A stretch of 64,000 nt of DNA from Lasiosphaeria ovina (lineage: Eukaryota > Ascomycota > Sordariomycetes > Sordariales > Lasiosphaeriaceae): NCBI GenBank assembly GCA_033439765.1, contig JAULSN010000005.1, forward strand, positions 3,549,001 through 3,613,000, read 5' to 3'. Positions 56,178-64,000 of this stretch are shown piece after piece. Below the pieces are notes generated by a model that was given only the letters and a program-made list of their open reading frames with translations, made no database searches and had not been told where the DNA came from. The position numbers were made by a program, and so were the translations under genes. Positions within the stretch are counted from its first letter, which is position 1. The number at the start of each line of letters is the position of its first letter.

Positions 56178-57265
56178 GTCTACCTACCTACGTGCACGTC
56201 GGCGAGGCGCTAGAGTTGGGTCCAGGTTAAGGTTAATTGGGTCGTTTGTTTGTCTGTTTGGTCGGGGGGAGGGGGGGTTTGGTGATGGATGTTCCGGCCG
56301 CGTTGACCAGGTTTAAATCCCGTCTTCTCGCGGCATTTCTTAATGGTAGTCCTCGTCCTGGAGATGGAGAAAACAGGAGATGATATGAAGGGTGACGACG
56401 ACGGCGACGACAGTTGCGCCAGTTGGTGCAATGGGCGAATCACGGCCTGGTTTGCAGGCATGGTATCTCTTGGCTGTGCCTTTGTTCGGACAAGGGCGAA
56501 TTACACCTTTGCCCATGGGGTGATAGGGCAGTGGTGGTGTAGTGGTGTAGTGTAGGAGTGGTAGTATTGTGGCAGTGCGCAGATCATAGGCGGGACCCAA
56601 GTACGGAATAGTGTAAATCAAACAACCCAGAGACTCGGCTCCCGTCCGTGAGGCCGATGCAGCCCCCCAACAAGTGAATAAAACCTCTCTCATTTCTTTG
56701 TCTCATATCGGACGAGGCTTGAAAGATTCGACCAAGGATGACGTCTGTCCTGTCTCCTGTCCTTTCCGCGTGCAAGCCGCGTCCTCTGCGGATATTGCTT
56801 CCGCGCATGACGACGGTCGCCTATCAGAGCTTAGCGGCGTCTTGTCGTCGGTACAGCACACAGTACAGTACCATGCCCGTTGGGCGGTTCGGTGAGCCGG
56901 CCGACACGGGTCATATTTTCCTCCGCGTGTGGCTTGTGCCCCCCCGCGAAATCCTCCCACGCCGGGAATAAGGCTGTTAGGTACTGTAACACACCACCAC
57001 TGGATATGTTCAGCCTTTTCGGGGACGCCCGCAGATCAACCACCCACGGCTTCAACAGCAAGGCTTCGCTAACAGATCGTCGTCACCTAAACCTAAAACT
57101 CACGCCGAAGGAGCTACGAGGGCAGGATCGCCGCGCCCGGAGTTTTCCTGTCTGGTGCAGGTCGTGTCGTGATAGGCCCCGTGTACGGAGTTCGGCCCGG
57201 GAAGAGCCTGACGGGCGTTCCGGCAGCCGGTTGACCTGTTGGCTCACATATCTCGGCCGGCCATT

Positions 57266-57305
57266 GGCTCTGGCTCTGGCTCTGTCTCTGTCTCTGTCTC
57301 TGTCT
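57266..57305 (+). repeat. CTCTGG/CTCTGT hexamer repeat
   Basis: About six hexamer units, the first GGCTCT and the later ones GTCTCT; non-coding. Confidence 0.85.
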
Positions 57306-58320
57306 TTACTGTCGCGATAATAACATGTGAGCTATCAAAACATCCCATTGAGTTCCCTTGCTAGTCACAACATTTGACGCTGTCCACTCACTTACTCGGG
57401 TACTGAGTAGTTGCTACTGAGCCACGCACAATATTCGGAGTGAGAGTGCAGCCGTTGAAACGGTCCTACCATTACCGGTTTGTAGCGACTCCATTCCGTG
57501 CGATAACACGCAATATTCGCGGGCGATCCAAGATAACTTGCTGCCCGCACGTTCTTGACCAAGTCGCAAGCGATGCTCGATATGAAGCGGCTATGTCGGC
57601 GGTAGACGGGCAACTTCCCTGTATCCGTCGTTGGCTGTTGTGACGACAGAGGCAATCTACCTGCGAGGATTCAAGTCTGCACCGCACCGGCGCAATAGCC
57701 GAGAGAGAACAGCCGGCCTAGGGCTGCAGATCCTCCCCTTTGGTCCGCGTCCGCCGTCTGGATTTCCTCTGCTCAGCCTGGCTTCTGCCGCAACCCGCTG
57801 CCGGCGAGTTGGTCAATATTTTCAACCACAACCTACAGGCCAGCAGCCAACGGCAAACCAAAGCACGGCGGCGAGAATGACCCAACCCTAAGCGAACACA
57901 TACGCCCAAAGTAAGACAAGCCGCGGCCGTGTACAGGTGGTCGGGACGATCAGTGTTCGCAATTGGAGTGTGTGGAAGCACACACCCAAGCCACGAACGA
58001 ACAGAAAGGACGAGCAGGCGCCCGCCCTTTATATATGCAACGAACCTGAGCCCGACGAAAACGCGATTCCAACTTTCCCCACGCCCATGGGAAGACCAGA
58101 GGGCGCCTGCTTGAAGGGAGGAACGGTGACAACGGACGAATGCATACATATTACATATCCTTTTGTGCAACTCGCTGTTTGTTTTCCCACGCTCGCACAT
58201 ACCCAGGTAGGTACATACGCACCCCCAAGGTTGAAGGTTGAGGGTTGAAGGTACACGACTTCTCAAACCCGTGCTTCCCGTCCAAGAACCCGTGGGCCCT
58301 CGTGGCACCCGTCTTGGATG

Positions 58321-58347
58321 CAGGCACGCAGGCACGCAGGCACGGCA
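58321..58347 (+). repeat. AGGCACGC octamer repeat
   Basis: Three tandem octamers with a worn fourth; non-coding. Confidence 0.8.
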
Positions 58348-59513
58348 CGGCAGAAGAGAGTGGGAAACCAGCAGAACAACAACAACCGGGCTTCTGGCCT
58401 GCCTTGTTCGGCGATATAGGGGTGCCGGGCTTAACAGCGATAACGGCAATAAACAAACAAATAGCACACGAAGGACAATTAAAAGAAGGAAATAACATAA
58501 TAAACAAGGAAAGCGATACGTATCAAAAGAGCGATTTTAAATTATCCCAGCCCCCCGGCACAACGCACAACGCACAATCTCGCAACTTCGGAACTTTTGT
58601 CTGTGACTGTGAGCAGACGGCCCGGGTGTTGTACCTACTGGGGAACAACAATCTAATAATTTGTTTCCACTCTACTGTATTTAATCTTCGAGCGCACCTG
58701 GCTCGCCACACAGACTACAGTAAAAGTAACACCCCCGGGAAATTCTTTCACAGTTCACACACACGCACAAGGAAGCGGGAATGACTTGGGGCGGGCGGCA
58801 CACGCGCGACCAAGGAAGGGTAATATAATTTTCGAAGAAGTGAAAGGCATGTCACGCACGGTACGAGAGTGATGGGATTGCTCACTGCCGTTTTCCACCG
58901 CAAGGATGTGATATATACACAAATTAATAAACAGCAGGCAGTCACGAATCACGACTGGCGTCCAACAAGCCAGAAAACACCGTCTGGTTCCAACTGTCAA
59001 CAGCACGGCTTAAAATATGGCTGTAAGATCTGGCCACTTGACTACACATATGCCCAGTCACCGTGCCGCGATTACTGGCCTGTAGCTTAAGTAGAGGAGG
59101 GAGGGCGAAATGTCCAGGTCCCAGATACAAAATATTGAACTCGGAAAGTGGCCGCTACCTTGACACGCAGTCAACGAAATCTAGCCCACGGGACATCAGA
59201 CAGGCCAACAACAAGCACACAAAAGCAAGCAAACAGACCAACCGCCCAGCGACCCCCGTCGAACAACCTCGGGCGCCATGGGCATATCGCCAGTCCTCGG
59301 AAAAGATGGTGAAGTCGAGTTAAGGAGCGCGAGGAGGTGTGGTAGCGCAGAGAATTAAGGTACGGAGCAGGTATTCCTCCCTAATAATTGAGTGCTTACC
59401 TACCTACCCTACCCACCTACTTTACTATGTACCTTTCGTCAAGTTCTTCATCTTATCGCTGCGCTGACGCGGATCATGTCGTGCGACACCACGTGGCGCT
59501 TGGCAGAACATAC

Positions 59514-59542
59514 GTAGCCCGTAGCCCGTAGCCCGTAGTCCG
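59514..59542 (+). repeat. GTAGCCC heptamer repeat
   Basis: Three perfect heptamers and one variant (GTAGTCC); non-coding. Confidence 0.85.
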
Positions 59543-62323
59543 TTTTCTTGGGGGTTGTCGAAGCTGAGTCACTCACTCTCACTCTCACTCTGTCGTAACA
59601 ATTAAAAGCCGCGGCGCGACGGTTCTCCGAGTGACTGGCTTGCTTGCTTGCTTACTCGTTGCGCTCCAGACCTGAGCAAGATGTCGCTGCTGCCCATCTG
59701 TCCGCCCTGCCCCCGTGGCCCGCATAGCAGCCGCCGGCGCAAACCATCCATTGCTCTCTCTGCATTCCCCCACACCAGTGCAATTGCCCATCTAATCTGA
59801 TGGACGTTTCAACACTCTTGTCATTTGCGCTCGGGGTTGCGAATTAGTCACTTCAACACTTCAATACTGAAATGAGGATCACCGGCGCGACCTCATCGCC
59901 GGGTCGCCGGCCGCGCAAGGCCCATTCCGCATTGGGCATCGTCCGTGGCCGGGCGACGAGGGAAAAAAGACAAGCATTTTTTTCTTTTGTTCTCTGACAG
60001 GGGGACACGTGCCATTTCGGCCTGTGGCGCCGGCCTGCTCATTTCGCTTCTCTGTTTCACGGGCCAGATGCGCTGTCCATCACCCACCGTGGGGCGGCGG
60101 GAGCGCCCCGTAACAGGGAGGCTCCATAACGCTGGCTGGCAGTTTTCCATGGCTTGGGAGGGGCACAGAAGAACAACCCTATTTTCTAGCACCTGAGTTG
60201 GGCAATTGATTGCCGTTTGCCATTTAGCGCAACGCTCAAACGTAAAAGCGCCTTTGCCGTGCGGCTTCTGCAGAGGAAGAGGGGCACGTTAAAGCGCCGG
60301 CGGTTTGCTCAAGCCACGCAGTAAGCAACCGCCCTCTGCGGGGCCGCCCTTTTTTCGACGGCAAGGGGTTTCCCTCGATTGCTAGCCACTGTGTGTCAGG
60401 ATGCGCAGAGAGAGCGCCCAGCGGACTGCATGCAAAGGGAGGCGCTAGCCAGGTCGCTCCCTTTAGGGTAGGGTCAGGTTTCAACATCCATGGGTTCTCC
60501 GATCGGAATACCACGGCAGTCTAGCCAACCCTAGAGACGGTCAGTCTGTGGCGTCGCGCGCGTTGGCGGTGCGTATTCCCCAATAATCAGCAGGCAAACA
60601 ACAGCGACAGGCTATTCCTTCCGCAGAGCAAGCCGGTCGGTGCCACCTGGTTTTTTCTCTCCGGGATTTTCTTCTCGTCCGGTTTCCGCCGCGCGTGCCT
60701 TGTTCCTGCAGGACGGCAGGTTTTTTGTGCGACACGCAGTGGACGGTTCCGTACCTGCATGGGCAGGCCGCCGTCGATTGGCGGAAACCCGGCCGTGGTG
60801 GGGGACTGATTGCCCAATCCGCCGAGCCAAGAGCTTGCGTGGCTCCTGGGGGAGGGGGCCCGCGGACACGTTTAGCTAAGCGGATCGAAGCCCCGCCAAA
60901 CGGCCCAGCGGCAACTGATTCAGAACCCGTCGGTTCGGATCCCAAGTGATTCGTTCCTGCCATCGCGCCTCAAGACGGCCCTGTCTTGCTCTGGGCAGGC
61001 GCTGAGCGATTCGCCTCAATAGGCTCCAATAAAGCTATCTTGTCGAGGCCGACGAGGTGGGCGAACGTAGGCGTCGTCTCAAGCGTCGGCGTTTGTTTTG
61101 AAATAAGACGACTTCACACAACCAGGTCGTGGGTTGTGGCCGAATGCATCGTCACCCTGTCCCGGCCAGTTTGAGCCTTGGCACGGCCATCATAGGATGA
61201 ACTGGCCATGGAAACAAAGTTTATCCGCGGATTCGCACGATAGTCAGCTGTCGTCTGAACTCTCGACCTCTGTGTCTGCCCAGCAGTCTGTAGCCCGTGC
61301 CACATGAGGTCTGACTGGCCTAGGCTCTGGCATGATTCCTTCTCCAGTCCAATTAATCCGAATTTTTTTTAGGTCGCTCAGGGCGGTTAGGCTCAGCCTG
61401 CTGTGCAGCGCATCTCAGAGGCCCGGTTGCCCAACTAGTCCGCCGGCTCTTGCCCAGGCTTGGTGTTTGTTGAGGCAATCAACTGTGCGCAATGTGATCA
61501 GAACCCGACAAGGTCATGACAGTACCTGTCAATGTCAGAATTTGACCCTAGACGACGCAGCAATAGGCGCATCCGGGATTGCTGTGCATTTTTCGCCAGG
61601 TACGGAATACGAACGAGTATTTAAATAATTTGGAAGGGAGAAGGAACCTGGACGTTGCAACCAACCCTCTAGTGTAGTGTACACAACTGTGTAAGGTAAT
61701 CCCAACCGTGCGGCTTGCCAAGCTCCTTTTCGCCCAGGCCCGACTCCCGGTGGGTCCATCAATAATCCCTGTCACCACACCCCTGCTTGCGTTGCTGTGC
61801 CTGGATCTCCCCCTCGCGCCAAGCAATACTGTCGGGGACGATCTGAGCAACCCTTCCCTTCCCCCCCCCCCAGTCACGTCTATTTTCTGACACCTTTAAA
61901 TCCCGTCCCTCCCTCCACCCTCCCTGCTCCTTCTGCAACTCTTCCAGCCTCACTCACTGGTGGTCCGCGGCTTTTCGTTTATTTTCAAATTCGCATCACT
62001 CCTTCTGCGTCTTTGATAGACGGCGAACTGTCCCGGTCCCTACTTCATCCATCTGTACTCCATTCATTTTCCGTTGGTTGAGTCTGCCGGTTCTTCCTTC
62101 CGTTCCTTTCACGCCTGATCGTGCTGGCAAATTTCCCGCAATTTTGCATCGATTCCCCCGCCAGCTGCGCCTGGACACATCAAACCACCGACCTGCCGAC
62201 GAACTCGTTGCGACTACCAATTGACACACCGCACTGCTAGTGCTTATCCACGCCAACACGCATAACACAACTTGAAGAGAAACCACCACATACTGCCCGC
62301 ACGAAGACGTGCGCATCGGCGTC

Positions 62324-63550
62324 ATGTTTTCCAACGCAATTCTCGCTCTGGCCGTCGCCAGTCTCGCAGGACACGCAGTCGCTCTCGGTCCTCGCCAGCA
62401 TGCCCACCAACATCTCCACAACAACAAGAGGGCCTTGGTTACCGAGTTGGTCACGGTGACGGACTGGGTCACGGTCACAGTCGGCGACAAGTCTACTACC
62501 TCGAGCGCTCGCCAATTTCTTGCTCAGACCCGCCAAGTCCGCTCTAGCTCGTCGAGTTCCAGTTCCAGCGTTGCCGCACCTCCTTCCCCACCCGTCGTCG
62601 CGCCTACCCCGACTACTATCATTACCCAGGTGAAGAGCTCGGCTGCTAGCAGCGTCGCCCCCGTCGCCAAACAGCCCGAGGCTGCTGCTGTCGCTCCATC
62701 TCCGTCCATCCCGGCCCCGGCTGCTAGTCACGCAGCCCAGCCTCAAGCTCCTCCTCCCCCGGCTCCTCCGGTTGTGGTTAAACCTGCCGCGACTTCTGCT
62801 GCTGCTGCACCCCCCGCCGCGGCACCCGCTGCCGCCCCGGCTTCTGGCGGCCTGCGGCGCGGTCTTGTTTACAACGACCATACCTTACTCCCGCGCTTCC
62901 TCACATCCGGCACCAAGGCCACATGGACCTACAACTGGGGTCAAGGTGACGACTCCAGCGTAGGGCTCGAATTCGTGCCCATGCTTTGGTCTACGAGCAA
63001 GGGCTTCCCCGCAACCTGGCCCGCAAACGCCGCAAAGGCTATCAGTGCTGGCAGCAAGTGCGTCCTCAGCTTCAACGAGCCCGACCTGGCCAGTCAGGCC
63101 AACCTGTCGCCAGCAGACGCTGCTGCTGCTCACATCCAGCTGATGAACCCGTTGTCTGGGAAGGTCCGGATCGGCTCTCCGGCCATCACCAACAGCCAAG
63201 AAGCAGGCCAGGGTATTAAGTGGCTTACGGCCTTCCTTGCCGCTTGCAATGGCCAATGCAAGATCGATTTTACTGCCATCCACATCTACGGCGTACCGCC
63301 CAACGTCTTCCTTGCTCACATCTTGGAGGCTCACGCCGCGGCCAAGACGAACATTTGGATCACCGAGTTCGGCTTCCCTGGCTCGCCGGATGAGGTTAAC
63401 GCGTCCCTCCAGACAGTCCTGAAGCAATTGGAGACCAACGCGACCTTTTCCTTTGTTGAGCGGGCCTCGTTCTTCATGGTGAGCGACGGCCTGCTCGCGC
63501 AGGGTGGCGGCGTTAGCACATTAGGCCAGACGTTTGCCTTTGGTGCTTAG
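62324..63550 (+). CDS. Secreted GH128-type glycoside hydrolase-like cell-wall protein
   Basis: A single open frame of 408 residues from the first ATG. A signal peptide is clear (MFSNAILALAVASLAGHAVA, cut near residue 20), followed by a Lys-Arg site (35-36) suited to Kex2. Residues 37-55 hold a short repeat of VTVTDWVTVTV, common in fungal wall proteins. A Ser/Ala/Pro linker runs to about 175. The catalytic domain (about 177-408) is of the glycosyl hydrolase catalytic-core type (Asl1-like, GH128): RRGLVYND, TWTYNWGQ, FVPMLW, then the acid/base Glu252 in LSFNEPDL, and the nucleophile Glu348 in WITEFGF. Members of GH128 cleave beta-1,3-glucan and the fission yeast Asl1 is a wall protein. All catalytic residues are present, so activity is expected. 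No GPI signal is seen at the C-terminus. Confidence 0.9.
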   Translation: MFSNAILALAVASLAGHAVALGPRQHAHQHLHNNKRALVTELVTVTDWVTVTVGDKSTTSSARQFLAQTRQVRSSSSSSSSSVAAPPSPPVVAPTPTTIITQVKSSAASSVAPVAKQPEAAAVAPSPSIPAPAASHAAQPQAPPPPAPPVVVKPAATSAAAAPPAAAPAAAPASGGLRRGLVYNDHTLLPRFLTSGTKATWTYNWGQGDDSSVGLEFVPMLWSTSKGFPATWPANAAKAISAGSKCVLSFNEPDLASQANLSPADAAAAHIQLMNPLSGKVRIGSPAITNSQEAGQGIKWLTAFLAACNGQCKIDFTAIHIYGVPPNVFLAHILEAHAAAKTNIWITEFGFPGSPDEVNASLQTVLKQLETNATFSFVERASFFMVSDGLLAQGGGVSTLGQTFAFGA

Positions 63551-64000
63551 GCGGTTTCGTGTTTACTGGGGTGGATATCTGGCGGGACATTTGGCGTCGC
63601 TTGTTTTTTTCGATGGGATTGTTGGAACACTTTGCGCCACTCTATGGTTGGCTTGGTCTGGGGTACTTTCTGCCTTCTGGGTATATCCTGTTTCTGAAGG
63701 AGGAGGAGGAGGACGTGGATGGCAATGATTTTGCTATATCTTCACTTCACTTGTACATGTGTTTTTCTGTCTTGTACCATTCGACATGCACACGCACAGC
63801 ACGAAACCCATGTCCCGACAAGCCAGAAGAGATGGGTTGGTTGGAGCGCTTCTCTTCGTTTCCCGTCGCTGCCGCGCCCGCTTGAGGTGTCTTTGGATTT
63901 CTCACGGGCGCTGCTGGGCTTGGGACCCTTGTATTGGTAACCTTTGATGATTATGATTGCGCGGGCGAAGAGTGTCGGTGCAGACACATACAGGAAATGG
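63551..64000. other. Downstream region to the window end, no gene seen
   Basis: Probable 3' UTR of the GH128 gene and further spacer. No frame looks real. Confidence 0.5.

Larger units (their letters stand above)
56178..62323. other. Six-kilobase region with no convincing gene
   Basis: Lies between two divergent genes, so both promoters fall here. Frames up to about 250 codons (minus strand 57718-58467) have chance-like composition and no domain. Repeats include CTCTGT, AGGCACGC and GTAGCCC arrays. The last 500 bp are CT-rich, as expected for the 5' leader of the GH128 gene. Confidence 0.55.

Noticed and set aside
57718..58467. Minus-strand frame of 249 codons in the six-kilobase spacer
   Set aside because: Rich in Cys, Arg, Ser and Leu with no domain; runs through an octamer repeat; no promoter or splice support.

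Overview
This is a 64 kb piece of a filamentous ascomycete (Pezizomycotina) nuclear genome. The gene set points to a Sordariomycete, but I cannot name the species. The evidence is: short spliceosomal introns (about 55-95 nt, GT..AG with CTAAC-like branch sites); fungus-specific genes (velvet VeA, an Hsp30/Yro2-type opsin-related protein, an Mga2/Spt23-type factor, a Zn2Cys6 regulator, GH128 and LtrA proteins); and GC-rich coding sequence separated by long spacers full of microsatellites and TACCTACC-type motifs. I see no rRNA, tRNA, CRISPR array, phage or intact transposon.

Layout. 0.3-3.6 kb (+): an armadillo-repeat Vid28/Gid5-like subunit of the GID ubiquitin ligase. 6.8-7.8 kb (+): a seven-helix opsin-related protein that lacks the retinal lysine, behind a perfect heat-shock element. 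8.3-9.8 kb: three repeat arrays. 9.9-11.8 kb (-): a disordered protein of unknown function. 12.8-14.5 kb (-): veA. 14.5-23.6 kb: a 9 kb stretch with no convincing gene. 23.6-28.1 kb (-): an Mga2/Spt23-type membrane-anchored transcription factor (TIG, ankyrin, C-terminal TM). 31.3-33.1 kb (-): an Nha1-type Na+/H+ antiporter. 34.2-39.7 kb: a tandem duplication of a divergently transcribed pair of nucleotidyltransferase-like genes; copy 1 is intact and copy 2 is broken. 40.8-42.2 kb (-): Tad3. 45.1-47.6 kb (+): 6-phosphofructo-2-kinase/fructose-2,6-bisphosphatase. 49.1-51.5 kb (+): an LtrA-family membrane protein, converging on a fungal protein of unknown function (51.7-52.9 kb, -). 54.0-56.2 kb (-): a five-exon Zn2Cys6 transcription factor. 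56.2-62.3 kb: a second gene-poor spacer. 62.3-63.6 kb (+): a secreted GH128-type beta-glucanase-like wall protein.

There are no operons. Most genes are independent housekeeping or regulatory units. A loose theme is response to environment and carbon source: Gid5 with PFK-2/FBPase-2 (gluconeogenesis/glycolysis switch), VeA (light and development), the Hsp30-like protein (heat and stress), Mga2 (membrane lipid and oxygen) and Nha1 (salt and pH). The most unusual part is the duplicated nucleotidyltransferase-like gene pair. The exon structures below were built by joining reading frames at consensus splice sites and are supported by frame continuity and family motifs, not by transcripts.
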